From Adiantum capillus-veneris (lineage: Eukaryota; Streptophyta; Polypodiopsida; Polypodiales; Pteridaceae): a DNA stretch of 60,000 nt. This document shows, piece by piece, positions 26,902 through 38,079 of the stretch. The first letter of the stretch is position 1, and each line of letters opens with the position of its first letter. The stretch is taken from assembly GCA_014529385.2 (NCBI GenBank), contig CM043971.1, positions 81,575,340 through 81,635,339 on the forward strand, written 5' to 3'. The position numbers were made by a program, and so were the translations under genes. The notes under the pieces are model-generated. The model did no database searches. It was not told the DNA's origin and saw only the letters and a program-made list of their open reading frames with translations.

Positions 26902-27249
26902 GGTAAATGCTGCACCTGATGTGAAAACTGCCCGAAAATAGGAGAAATGGAGCGGGAACAACTTGTGCTATATAGCACAAACCGTAGAAGACTATAAGGC
27001 ACCTGTTATGCAGAAAACGGCACTGACAGAAAATCTGCACAAAATGACGAAATAGCCTGTGCAGTACTGCCCGTAGTGGAAACAAAGGCCGAAATGAGCC
27101 CAAATCAAAATTCTGAGCAGACCAATCTCTTCGAGCTTTCCCAAAATATTTGTCGACCTGCGAACGCTTGCCAAAGCTCACTGAAATCGGAGAAAGTGAG
27201 CAGGTGTGTGCTGGAGCAGCTGGCGACTAAGCCCGGGAGGACGTGACCT
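26902..27249 (-). other. Copia 5' leader (untranslated)
   Basis: About 350 bp lie between the primer-binding site and the gag ATG. Frames on this strand have no recognisable domain. The region probably holds packaging and dimerisation signals, but none can be recognised by eye. Confidence 0.6.
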
Positions 27250-27261
27250 GCTCTGATACCA
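27250..27261 (-). promoter_or_regulatory. Copia primer-binding site, initiator Met-tRNA type
   Basis: On the minus strand TGGTATCAGAGC lies three bases after the end of the 5' LTR. This is the standard plant copia site complementary to the 3' end of initiator methionine tRNA, where minus-strand synthesis begins. Confidence 0.93.
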
Positions 27262-27263
27262 AT

Positions 27264-27490
27264 TGTTGGAATTAGGGTTGCAGAGAAACACACACAGCTT
27301 GGAGAAGACGAAGGAAGCTCAAGGCACACAATAGAGAGTATATTACTTAGTGTGCAATGGAAAGATAGATAGCCCTAGAGTGATGGGCGTATATACAATG
27401 CACGGGGGAAAAAACCTCCTAAAGAGGGAAAAAATGCCCCGGCGGTCCTAGTGTGTTCACACACATCACTACCACATGTATATGGTAACA
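27264..27490 (-). repeat. Copia 5' LTR (right copy)
   Basis: This 227-bp LTR is bounded by TG...CA and nearly identical to the left copy. As the 5' LTR it would carry the promoter, reading leftward. Confidence 0.97.
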
Positions 27491-30130
27491 TAACCAAACT
27501 CCCATGTAAAACCTATCATGGTAACTCCAAGTGGTGAGAAAGAATAAAGTTTAAGATATAGCCTTATAGGTTGGACAAGTGGTGGACCTTAGCACCCAGA
27601 TATTCTTAATATAATGACATAGAGTGGGAAAGTGGTGAATCTTGAGACCAAACCACTCATGCTACTAGAGATAATAGGTTGGACAAGTGGTGGACCTTGA
27701 ATGTAAACCCCCCATGTACAGAATATCATGGGTTTAAGGTATTTCAATGGAGATTAGCATCTTGGAGACATGGTGCAGCTTGCTTCTCTTCATGTTTCAA
27801 TGGAGCGTATCTTGGACAAATGGTGGAGCATCCTTCTCTCCATGTTTCAATGGACCCTAGCTTGGACAAGTGGTGGACCTTTGCTTCTCTCTATGTTTCA
27901 ATAGAGTTATCTTGGACAAGTGGTGGACCTTGGAACCAAACCCCATGTAAAACCTAGCATGGTCACTCCAAGTGGTGAGAAAGAATAACCCTTAAGATAT
28001 AGCCTTATAGGTTGGACAAGTGGTGGACCTTAACACCCACATATTCTTAATATAATGACATAGAGTGAAAAAGTGGTGAATCTTGAGACCAAACCACTCA
28101 TGCTACTAGCGTTAATAGATTGGACAAGTGGTGGACCTTGAATGTAAACCCCCCATGTACGAAATATCATGGGTTTAAGGTATTTCAATGAAGATTAGCA
28201 TCTTGGAGACATGGTGTAGCTTGCTTCTCTTCATGTTTCAATGGAACGTATCTTGGACAAATGGTGGAGCATCCTTCTCTCCATGTTTCAATGGACCCTA
28301 GCTTGGACAAGTGGTGGACCTTTGCTTCTCTCTATGTTTCAATAGAGTTATCTTGGACAAGTGGTGGACCTTGGAACCAAACCCCCATGTAAAACCTAGC
28401 ATGGTCACTCCAAGTGGTGAGAAAGAATAACCCTTAAGATATAGCCTTGTAGGTTGGACAAGTGGTGGACCTTAAGACCCACATATTCTTAATATAATGA
28501 CATAGAGTGAAAAAGTGGTGAATCTTGAGACCAAACCACTCATGCTACTAGCGTTAATAGGTTGGACAAGTGATGGACCTTGAATGTAAACCCCCCATGT
28601 ACGAAATATCATGGGTTTAAGGTATTTCAATGGAGATTAGCATCTTGGAGACATGGTGTAGCTTGCTTCTCTTCATGTTTCAATGGAGCGTATCTTGGAC
28701 AAATGGTGGAGCATCCTTCTCTCCATGTTTCAATGGACCCTAGCTTGGACAAGTGGTGGACCTTTGCTTATCTCTTGTTTCAATAGAGTTATCTTGGACA
28801 AGTGGTGGACCTTGGAACCAAACCCCCATGTAACACCTAGCATGGTCACTCCAAGTGGTGAGAAAGAATAACCCTTAAGATATAGCCTTTAGGTTGGACA
28901 AGTGGTGGACCTTAACACAAAGATCTTCTTAACGTAATGACATAGAGTGGAAAAGTGGTGAATCTTGAAACCAAACCACTCATGCTACTAGAGATAATAG
29001 CTTGGACAAGTGGTGGACCTTGAATGTAAACCCCCCATGTACAAAATATCCTGGGTTTAAGGTTCTTCGATGAAGCCTAGCATCTTGGAGACATGGTGCA
29101 ACTTGCTTCTCTTCATTTTTCGATGGAGCCTATCTTGGACAAATGGTGGAGCATCCTTCTCTCCATGTTTCAATGGACCCTAGCTTGGACAAGTGGTGGA
29201 CCTTTGCTTCTCTCTATGTTTCAATAGAGTTATCTTGGACAAGTGGTGGACCTTGGAACCAAACCCCCATGTAAAACCTATCATGGTCATTCCAAGTGGT
29301 CAGAAAGAATACCCTTTAAGATATAGCCTTATAGGTTGGACAAGTGGTGGACCTTAACACCCAGATCTTCTTAATATAATGACATAGAGTGGAAAAGTGG
29401 TGAATCTTGAGACCAAACCACTCATGCTACTAGTGATAATAGGTTGTACAAGTGGTGGACCTTGAATGTAAACCCCCATGTACGAAATATCATGGGTTTT
29501 AAGATATTTCAATGGAGCCTAGCATTTTGGAGACATGGTGCAGCTTGCTTCTCTTCATGTTTCAATCGAACCTTGCTTGGACAAATGGTGGAGCATCCTT
29601 CTCTCCATGTTTCAATGGAGCCTAGCTTGGACAAGTGGTGGACCTTTGATTCTCTCTATGTTTCAATAGAGTTAGCTTGGACAAGTGGTGGACCTTGGAA
29701 CCAGACCCCTATGTAAAACCTATCATGTGCATTCCAAGTGGTGGTAAATAATACCATTTTAGATATAGCCTTATAGGTTGGACAAGTGGTGGACCTTAAC
29801 ACCCAGATCTTCTTAATATAATGACATAGAGTGGAAAAGTGGTGAATCTTGAGACCAACCACTCATGCTACTAGGGAGAATAGGTTGGACAAGTGGTGGA
29901 CCTTGAATTTAAACCCTGCATATACAAAATATCGTGGGTTTAAAGTATTTCAATGGAGCCTAGCATCTCGGACATGGTGCATATTGCTTCTCTTCATGTT
30001 TCAATGGAGCCTATTTTGGACAAATGGATGGAGCATCCTTCTCTCCATGTTTCAATGACCCTAGATTGGACAAGTGGTGGACCTTTGCTTCTCTCTATGT
30101 TTCAATATAGTTAGCCTATATTAGACAATT
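27491..30130 (+). repeat. Satellite array, cleanest 441-bp monomers (about 6)
   Basis: Monomer starts at 27679, 28120, 28562, 29002, 29444 and 29885 are spaced 441, 442, 440, 442 and 441 bp. All six core positions are present in most copies, without the 363-, 334- and 425-bp variants of the left array. This is the best place to read a consensus. The array ends about 200 bp before the first coding island. Confidence 0.95.
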
Positions 30131-30340
30131 AGTAGACCTTGAATCTCTCCATGTTGTATAGAGCTGAGTTTTGGACAAGTGGTGGACCTTACTTCTTGCT
30201 TCCTTAGTTTACTAGCTTAAAAGATTACTATGTATACTTGCTTAGATCTAACTTGACAAGTGGTGGACCTTGTATTCACACAAACTTAATTCATTACAAA
30301 AAAGTATATGCTAAAATAACATTGGTTTTTTTTGTTTCAG
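30131..30340 (+). other. End of array and intron-like 3' end with splice acceptor
   Basis: Three degraded core copies are followed by AT-rich sequence and the pyrimidine-rich ttggttttttttgtttcag ending at 30340, a strong plant 3' splice site. It implies that the coding island starting at 30341 is an internal exon and that the satellite to its left could lie inside an intron. Confidence 0.55.
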
Positions 30341-31539
30341 GAAAGATGGCTCCAAAAAAAACAGGTTGCAAGGGTTGCTGTCTCAGTTGACTATACTTTT
30401 GCAATGATGTTAGGAAATGGTTTTGGACATACATGGTATAGAGGGTGCACAATTTCATAAGGTGCATCTATTTATTGCCAAAAAGGAGAATGACAGCTTG
30501 TTTGAAGATGTTGGACAAGTTGTGGAAGCATCTGTTTCTGTAGTTGATAGTCATCCGGAGTGGAATGCATTGACATTCTAGTTCCAATGAATCTGAATTT
30601 CAACTATCTCCAGGAGCATATGCATTGGAGCGCATGTCTAGAAACAAGAAGAGGCAATGTTTTTTCGAGGATGGAAGTTTGCAGAATCAAATCCAAACAT
30701 CACAGCAGATCAACTTCAAAGCTCCATCATTGCCACACTACAACGAAAAAAGGTGAAAGCTTTACGACCACCATCCACAAAGAAGCAAGCAAAAGTGCAA
30801 AAAGTAGCAGCTAAGCAAACTAGTTCCATTTTGGATGTAGACAGGGCATCTTTGGCATCCTCATCAACAGAGGGTTCAATGTCAAAGATGAGAATTGTGG
30901 ATCCAGATGTTTTAGAAGCTGAGGCCATGAAAGGACAAGGAAAAAGATACAGGTGGAATGATATAAGTACATAAATTATTTTCCTTTTCAATATAGGAAT
31001 TTTGATATCCCTATTCAAAATTGTTGGCTTGCTCTGATCACTATAATGCACCGTATTATGGATAAAAAACACGCTGAAAGTGTGTTATTTGGATTTCACG
31101 GAGTACGACCAAGCCTTCAGCATGTGCATATTTGATACCTGTTCGAAATGCAAAATCAAAGAAGGGACTCCTTTGGTAGTAGAAGAGGTAGAGGAGCAAA
31201 AAATTAAAGATTATCATTATTGGATTCTTGATGGGCAGCATTCAATCTATGCTGCAAAAAGTTTTGCTTCACAATGAACAAAACAACAAAGAGATATTTG
31301 AAAGACTGATTAGCGTGTATAAATTTAGAAAGGCTCGCATTGTTGTGAATGCTCCTCCATTTGTTGCAACTGCTATATCTGCCATTGCAAATGAGGAGGC
31401 TGAGGCTCAGGCATTGTATGTCAAGCAACCTTATAGCCAAATATTGAGACATTTACGGAGTCAATGGATCTTCTCAGGACGACCACCAAAGGCAGCAAGT
31501 GGAATTGCAGAGGGACATGCATCTCGTGCCAGATGGGAT

Positions 31540-31623
31540 GTAAGTTATTTTCTTTGTCTTTTTGATAGTGTTTAATTAACAAATCTTGCTCAATAGCTTA
31601 ATTATTTCTCTATTTTTTTTTAG
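31540..31623 (+). other. 84-bp intron inside the ParB-methyltransferase island
   Basis: The donor gat|GTAAGT at 31540 and the acceptor tatttttttttag at 31623 are both textbook. Removing the interval joins ...HASRARWD to AFLRLARMSAAA in phase 0. The intron shows that this island was a spliced nuclear gene and not a recent bacterial contaminant. Confidence 0.8.
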
Positions 31624-33015
31624 GCTTTTCTTCGATTGGCAAGAATGAGTGCAGCAGCAAGTTGGTTTGCTAAACAGGCACACATGGTCACGTACTCTGA
31701 TTTAGTTTATGATTGCTGGATAGAAATCATTGAAAAGCTAGAAGAGGAGAATAAGAACCCCCAACAACTGTATTTAGATACCTTTGTGGCCTTGAGGAAT
31801 CAGAGGTAAAGACTATTTCAGAAGAGATTAGAGATGAGAAGATTTTACTGTCAAAGAGTGCAAAGGATGGTGATGCAACTGACATGTATGATCGAATCAA
31901 GCAATTGAAGCAAGACAAATTGATTCAAGATGCACTTCTTGAAGGCTTCAACAATTTGAATGAGTCTTCACCATGTAAAGATTGGGAGGAGGTGGTCAAA
32001 ATGTATAACATCAATGATGTTGTTTATAAAACAATTTTAATGCTATGCGAGGAATGATCAAATCTAGTTTGACGCGTGGAACAAAGAAAATGGCTTTTCC
32101 AGATGGAGCAATAAAATACATGCAATGGGCAATTCACCTTCAAAAGGAGAAAACTGAGCCTAGAGATTTGCCATGGTCAATCTATGTGGTGAGCCTACAA
32201 ATGGAAGGCAATCTCTACTTGATGCGCCACTTCAATAATAAAGTGCCTATTGGCTTATGTGTTTTTAGATATGACAAAAAACGTTGGAGGCAATTTGAAG
32301 TGGAGTGAGGAGACATTTAAAAATGCTTTGGATGGGATCTTGGCTATTGTTGGAGGGTCAACAGATCCTGGATTTGTCTTTCTTGCATTTGTGGATTTCA
32401 CTAACTTCACAAAATTGCAATGTGGCCTTCACGCCATGGGAGATAATCTAAGCTACCATTGTTGTGGTGCATTGCATCACTTTCCATTAGCTCCTTGCAA
32501 AGGAGCAATTCAATTCCTAACAGTTATTGCCTTCTTGGGACAAGGCAATGCATTTGAAGACCTGAGAAAAAGATCAGAGGAACATCCCATGCCAATTGAT
32601 TGTTCTCTTCTTCAAGTAGCAGATAACGATATGTCAGATTTGCAATATTTGGAGGCCAAAAAAAAAGAGCTTTGGTCAAGCACTACATTCGTACATATTG
32701 TTTTGAAGACCGCAAGCTTGTTGATGTTTTTGGTGATGGCTCATTGTTTGCACAAGAAGGAAAAATACAACAGAAAAAAGAAGTTATATGCTTAATTGAT
32801 AGTGTGAGGAGGCAGGCAAAAAACGTGGAGACCATGATGCTGCTAGACTTTGCTAAGTCTCATGAAGATATAGAAAAATGGGCTGGACTTCAACAATCCA
32901 CTTCGCAATCAGATGACATTGTGCCTGTTACAGAGGAGTGCTCTCCACAAAGAGAAGAAGAAGACAACAACAACAACCTCTGTGTCAATGGAGGACTTTT
33001 TGGAAATGGAGACAC

Positions 33016-33021
33016 GTATGT
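33016..33021 (+). promoter_or_regulatory. Probable 5' splice donor after the methyltransferase domain
   Basis: GTATGT follows the acidic stretch REEEDNNNN and the sequence then turns AT-rich and noncoding. It could be the donor of a long intron reaching the SET-domain acceptor at 35625. Confidence 0.4.
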
Positions 33022-33249
33022 TTTGAGTTTCTTGTGCATGTTAGTGTTTCTTGTTACTGATTTGATACTCTTAATGTTAGATTTTGCTTTATATAGTATT
33101 GATTGAGTTTGTATTTTTTATCTCAAGCATTCAAGGTTTGAATGTAAATAATAAATTACTTGAGTTTTTGAATGGTGGATCTTTAGACTAAAACTATAAC
33201 ATTTAATACTCACAAAGACTTAATTACTTAAGAGCTTGAACTCAATAAG

Positions 33250-35480
33250 TTTTGGACCTTTTATCAATACCCCCTTGATATGAACATTAGATCGTAGCAT
33301 GGTTAAATGGTGATGCTTCATAAATTGAACCTAGCTTAGACAGGTGTTGGAGCCTAAATTTAAACTAACCTTGCTAGAAGGGAGCTTATTATGTTTGGAC
33401 TTTGAGAACTAGCATAAGTAATCAATTAGAGCATAGATTAGACATGTGGTGGTGGCCTTAGAGACCAAAATCTTAATGAGCTTGGAAAGGTATTTAAGTA
33501 CTGCAATTTACTTAGTTTTAGTACTGACTAAAGGCATAGCTTGACAAAAGGTGGACCTTACATGGATCCTAATTTCAAGAGGTGTGGTAGACCTTCAAAC
33601 CAAGATCATATAGCTTGGACATGTGGTGGACCTTGCATGGAGACTAGTTTAGACAAGTGTGGTACACCTTGTAACCAACACCCATTTGTTATATTAGCTT
33701 GGACAAGTGGTGGACCTTGCTTTTATGTTTCAATGGAGCATATTTTGGACAGGTGGTAGACCTTGTTTCTCTCCATGCTTCAATGGAGAGAAACATTAGC
33801 TTGGACAAGTGGTGGACCTTGCTTTTATGTTTTAAAGGAGCATATTTCGGACAAGTGGTAGACATTGTTTCTCTCCATGGTTCAATGGAACCCACCTTAG
33901 ACAAGTGAAGTACCTTGAAACCAAACCCCCATAATACAACCTACTAAATAGGTTGGAAAATTGGTGGTATATGAAACCATCCATGATAGAGCATAGTATA
34001 GGTAGGTGAAAAGTAGTGGTCCTTATATCAATTACCCATGCATAGCTTGGACAAGTGGTGGACCTTGATTCTCTCTATGTTTCAATGGATCCTATCTTGG
34101 ACTATAGATATATCTTACTTATTTCCATGCTTCAATGGATTGTAGCTTGGATAAGGAGTGGACCTTCAAACAAACTCCACATAGCATGCATATATTAACA
34201 ATTCATGGGTTTTTATAGAGATTTTCTTGCCTATTTTTTGGAGAGTTGGTACACCTTTATTCTCCATTCTTCAATGGATCTGAGGTTGGACAAGCGGAGC
34301 TGGGAGAAGTGGTCAAACCTTAAAATGAAACCTCCCATGCTACAACCCATCATAGATCGTATATGTAGTGGACCTTGAAACTCTTTTATGTCCCTAGCTT
34401 AGAGAAGCATTGCACTCTTTATTATCTCCATACATGAAGGCAAGGTTGGACAAGTGGTGGACCTTCAAACCAGAATCTCTATGCAATAATAGGCAAGTGG
34501 TGGAGCTTGTTTTCTCCATGTTCCAATGGAGCCTAGCTTAGACAAACAATGGAGCTTGCTTCTCTCCATGTTTCAATGGATCCTAGCTTAGAAAAGTGGT
34601 GGAGCTTTGCTTCTCTCCATGTTCCAATGGACCATAGCTTAGACAAGTGGTAGACGTGAAAAAACACCCCCGTATACATACAATATTATTGGGGTTTTCA
34701 TGTTTCAATGGCTCCTAGCTTGGTTGGAAAATGGTAGAGCTTGCTTCTCTTTATGTTTCAATGGATCCAATCTTAGCCAAGAAGTGGTGGACTTGAAACA
34801 AGAATCCCCCCCCCCCCCATGTACAACGTATTATGGGTTTTGAAAGCACTTGGAGAAAATAATAGCTTTGATAAGTGGTGGACCTTGCTTCTCTCCATGC
34901 TTCAAGGAGCCGAGGTTGGACACATGTTGGAGAGAAGATGGTTGCCCATGAAATAAGACATGCATGCTATAATCAATCATATGTTTGTACACATGGTGGA
35001 CCTTGCATTGTTTTATATGCCTAACTTGGACAAGTGGAGGGACCCTTGATTACCTCCAGATATCAACAACAAGCCAAGTTTGGACAAGTGTAGTACACCA
35101 AACCAGAATCTCTATGCTACAATAGAGTATAGGTAGGACACGCGATGAACCTTGATATCAAACCATCCATGCTACTAGAGATGATAGGTTTCACATGTGG
35201 TGGAACCTTGTATCAATGTTCTATGTGTAGTTTTTGACTAGTGATAGACCTTGAAACTAATCCCTCTAGGCTACAAAGAAAAAAGAGATGGATGATGGGA
35301 GCTAGACTACTTTTGTTGCATCAATGCATCCCATGTTACACCACATATACTATAGGGTTCTTGGATAAGTGTTGGATCTTGTGTCAATGCTCCATGTCTA
35401 GCTTGGACAAGTGGTGGACCTTGGTTCTCTCTATGCTTCAAATGGGCAATAGATTGGAGACACAGTGGCCTTTTTTTTCC
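33250..35480 (+). repeat. Degenerate satellite, plus orientation, between two coding islands
   Basis: Many core copies (for example 33615, 33695, 33798, 34054, 34447, 34870, 35402) lie in the same orientation as the left arrays but without the 441-bp register. Two copies of a roughly 102-bp subunit are visible at 33693 and 33796, and a C13 run lies at about 34808. If the neighbouring islands belong to one gene, this is intron sequence. Confidence 0.85.
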
Positions 35481-35625
35481 AATGATTTTATTTTTTGGAA
35501 ACCTTGGAGGCACCATGTAAGAGGCACTCTAAGTCTTCCATACAATGGACTATTGGACTATAAAATAATGATATCTTTCTTTGATATTGTCATTATTTTA
35601 TGCATAATATTTTCTTCTTTTTGCA

Positions 35626-36240
35626 GACACAAAGGAGTTAGTGATATAAAAACTAGATGTATTTCACACTATGATTGGCATGAAGATCCTTTTGGGACAC
35701 CAACTTTTCCTATTCCCAAAGATGTAATTTTCCATTATTAACGGTGTGGATTTTGAAGTGCGACTTTCATGTATTGAAGGAGCTGGTTATGGGCTATTTG
35801 TGCATACTACCTGGAAAGTGGTTTGGACTATTCTAAACTATGGAGGGCATAAGTATAGATTTCAAGACTGGAAAAAGATATGCAAAATTTTTCCAAGAGC
35901 TTATAAATATTCTTTCTAGAGGATCCAAACATAGAAGAAGAGGAAGATCAATCATACATTATTGGTTGTGTAGAAGAGGGAAACGTGTCGGGCTATATAA
36001 ATAGTTCTCACAGTACAAATGTCTGTCCAACGTACGCTATACATTTGATCCAAATTTGCCACCTTGGCATAAATGCACCTCTTCACACATCAAGTCAGAA
36101 GAATATGGCCATGTATGCATTGAGACTATTTGTCAAGTTGAAGCAGGAGAAGAGTTGTTTGCTGACTATAACTTTACTTGACATTGTAAAGTATTGTACA
36201 TGGATGGAAATCTCAAGTACATGCATCATTTTCATTTTTC
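35626..36240 (+). pseudogene. SET-domain (lysine methyltransferase-like) exon(s), broken
   Basis: The island begins directly after the acceptor ttcttctttttgcag (ends 35625). Frames then give RCISHYDWHEDPFG, the SET start IEGAGYGLFVHTT (about 35770-35810), EEGNVSGYINSSHSTNVCPT (about 35966-36026; compare the GN.xRFINHSCxPN motif), and near the end QVEAGEELFADYNFT (about 36133-36177; compare GEELxxDY). These are the ordered landmarks of SET domains, which transfer methyl groups to lysine in histones or other proteins. At least two frameshifts split the island, and the stop directly after the DYNFT motif may be another break. Specific subfamily and target are unknown. Confidence 0.72.
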
Positions 36241-36834
36241 ATGGATGAAATCTCAAGTGAATATAACATTTGATTATTGTTTAGTTTTATGCTCAACGAG
36301 AATCTAGAGTGCTCTTATGCTTTGTGTGTTGTCTAACATATTTGACTACCTTGGCCATAGAATCTTGATTCTACTCTAGATTTGTGATAAATCTTACCAA
36401 AATTTAATCAATGTCTAGGTTGGACAAGTGGTGGGGCTTCAAACATTACTGTCTTAAACAAGTGGAGTTATCTTACTTGAATAAGTGGTGGCCTTTGAAT
36501 CCAAATCTAAGCCAAATCTCTAATTATTTTCTTGTAGTCTAGGTTGGACATTTGGTGGACCTTGTATCCATGTTTCCTCAACAAGGGTGGCTTTTAGTTT
36601 TCACTTTAAGTACTCATCTTTAATAAAGTGTAGGATGGAAAATGTTGAGTTAGTAGATTGTATTTTAGACAAGTGGTGTTTGGTGTTACGAATGCTGAAA
36701 ATGGTTGCAAGGATTCTAACAACGACTTTACCTTAAATAATTTTCTTACTAGGAGTTCTACAATAAATATGGTGAATAAAATTCTAGTGGTTTTGAGATA
36801 CCATTTGTGTGTGTGTTTTCTTAGATTCACAAAC
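36241..36834 (+). other. Intron-like spacer with two satellite core fragments
   Basis: AT-rich sequence contains plus-oriented cores at 36418 and 36540 and ends in gtgtgtgttttcttag at 36834, a good acceptor. No coding domain is seen. Confidence 0.5.
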
Positions 36835-37838
36835 TGGGATGGATATGCTCCTATGGTTCAGTCAACAACTATAGAATCCATAGATTCTATGGTTTCTAAA
36901 GTGCCCAAGATGGATGATTTTTCTATACTAGAGTCTAGTGTTGTGCAACTTGAGCAAGCTTCCAATAAGAGAACCAAGAAATCGATGCTTCAAAATGCAA
37001 CATACATCAAAAGAGACTGAAAAGTCCACTCACGAGCTATTGCAATTGGTACTACGTCATGTAGCGTAGATGTTGATTTGGTCGACAGCTACTAGGAATA
37101 ATGTGTATCAAATCCTTGCAGCACTAAACAACTTAGCTGAGGATACATTGCCTTTCTTTGCAATTTGGTCGCAAGATGTTTGCTACACCGCTCAAACTCA
37201 AAAATTGTTTAGACCCGACAATCCAAACGTTGAGGCAATGTTCAAGCCTCTAGCCAAAATTGCCATGGGGTTTGAATGTGATCCACAAAGAACAGTGCTT
37301 ATTGATGACTCTCCTTACAAGGGATGTATTTCACCAGCAAACAATTGCATTTTTCCACCACAATTTGATGCTGAGAAGATGGTTGACAATATGCTCTTGG
37401 AGGAGCTACTGCCATACTTGATTCAGCTTGATGAGAGAAGGGATGTGCGTGATTTAATTGCTTCTAATCGTTATGGACAACCTATAGTGACAAATGATAG
37501 TGAATACAAACAAATCATGGAAAAAAAATGATGTTTGGTCAGCTAAGGTGTTCTTTACAAGAAGAATACCACCTGCAAAAGGTGACAGGGATGAAACTAT
37601 CATTGAAGATGCAAGTGACACAAGCCACCGCAATGAAATGAGAAGAGCCCAAATACAAGAGATCTTAGCAAAGGAGCGTACACCCATTGAAAGCATGAAG
37701 GCGTCACAATTGACCACTTTAGCTAGGCAATTGGGTTGTAACACAAAAGGAGTTTTGAAGGCAACCACAGCAAAGGCTTATATAAATAAGGTGAAAGCTG
37801 AGAACAATCTTCTAAGGCTGGATAGAAAGCAACCCTAA
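36835..37838 (+). pseudogene. FCP1/NIF phosphatase-like domain plus SAP-like tail, broken
   Basis: After the acceptor at 36834 comes a linker with KRTKKSML-type basic residues. The FCP1 homology region follows: LIWSTATRNNVYQIL (motif II), FAIWSQDVCYTAQ, then TVLIDDSPYKG (motif III/IV, about 37300-37330), DAEKMVDNMLLEELLPYL and RYGQPIV. This is the HAD-type fold of CTD phosphatases and NLI-interacting factors. The N-terminal DxDx(T/V) catalytic motif is not seen in this fragment, and a TAG interrupts just before motif II (about 37068). A frameshift near 37520 leads to a basic tail with IESMKASQLTTLARQLG (about 37690-37740), similar to a SAP-type DNA-binding helix pair, ending in TAA. The tail could be separate. 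Confidence 0.75.
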
Positions 37839-37932
37839 GGTACTAGTGACATGTCATATATTCTTGATACACATGCTTGAACACTCATGTGCATGGTATC
37901 TAACAAATCTTTCTTTTTATTCCTTCCTGCAG

Positions 37933-38079
37933 GATCTTACAAAGGATACTACTAGATGGAGCTCAATCAATAGAGATTTTGATATTTTTGCTCAAAATAA
38001 TGAAGCAGTCACCTACATTTTTTGTTTATCAAATTTCTTGAGAGACTTTCTTTTAGTTTGTAATCATCAAATGAAATGA
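37933..38079 (+). pseudogene. Possible 3'-terminal exon after the FCP1-like island
   Basis: After the acceptor tattccttcctgcag (ends 37932) a 48-codon frame runs DLTKDTTRWSSINRDFDIF... to a stop at 38079, followed by AT-rich sequence typical of a 3' UTR. AAG|GTAC at 37837-37842 could be the matching donor. No domain is recognised. Confidence 0.35.

Larger units (their letters stand above)
22309..27490 (-). mobile_element. Ty1/copia LTR retrotransposon, near full length
   Basis: The element runs right to left: 5' LTR at 27264-27490, primer-binding site, gag, protease, integrase, reverse transcriptase, RNase H, polypurine tract and 3' LTR at 22309-22534. This Pol order (integrase before reverse transcriptase) defines the copia superfamily. 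The flanks carry the 5-bp target-site duplication TAACC (22304-22308 and 27491-27495). The two LTRs differ only by cacataagc versus cacacacagc near base 28, which indicates a recent insertion, yet the internal frame is split by several frameshifts. The insertion site is inside a satellite monomer. Confidence 0.97.
30341..33106 (+). pseudogene. ParB-like / adenine DNA methyltransferase-like protein, broken
   Basis: This coding island is split by several frameshifts. In order it shows: a head with VARVAVSVDYTFAMM and a basic segment (30660-30960); a ParB/DGQHR-like domain at about 30990-31390 with NFDIPIQNCW, GFHGVRPS and the signature WILDGQHSIYAAK at 31221-31260; a helical stretch RLARMSAAASWFAKQAH; and a methyltransferase-like region. 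There KWSEETFKNALDGI and DPGFVFLAFVDFTNF (about 32290-32410) resemble the post-catalytic part of beta-class N6-adenine or N4-cytosine methyltransferases, and KLVDVFGDGSLFAQEG (about 32712-32760) resembles the FxGxG S-adenosylmethionine site at the C-terminus. The catalytic DPPY motif cannot be read because a frameshift falls there (32225-32290). ParB fused to a methyltransferase is known from phages and bacteria; the plant role is unknown. Splice signals inside it favour a host-type gene. The family call is by eye only. Confidence 0.6.

Noticed and set aside
22309-27490. Plus-strand frames inside the copia element
   Set aside because: They are shadows opposite to gag and pol.
3839-29716. Repeated 60-100 codon frames (start -DKWWTLNVNP-) across the satellite
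   Set aside because: They start at TTG, not ATG, and arise because the 441-, 363- and 1248-bp periods are multiples of three. They decay with the repeat and match no protein family.
3296-30130. Possible CRISPR array (short core at regular spacing)
   Set aside because: The spacers themselves repeat from monomer to monomer, the spacing is uneven, and the context is plant nuclear DNA.
30341-33106. hAT or other DNA transposase
   Set aside because: No RNase H-like DDE or hAT dimerisation motif, and no terminal inverted repeats or target duplication were found. The ParB and methyltransferase landmarks fit better.
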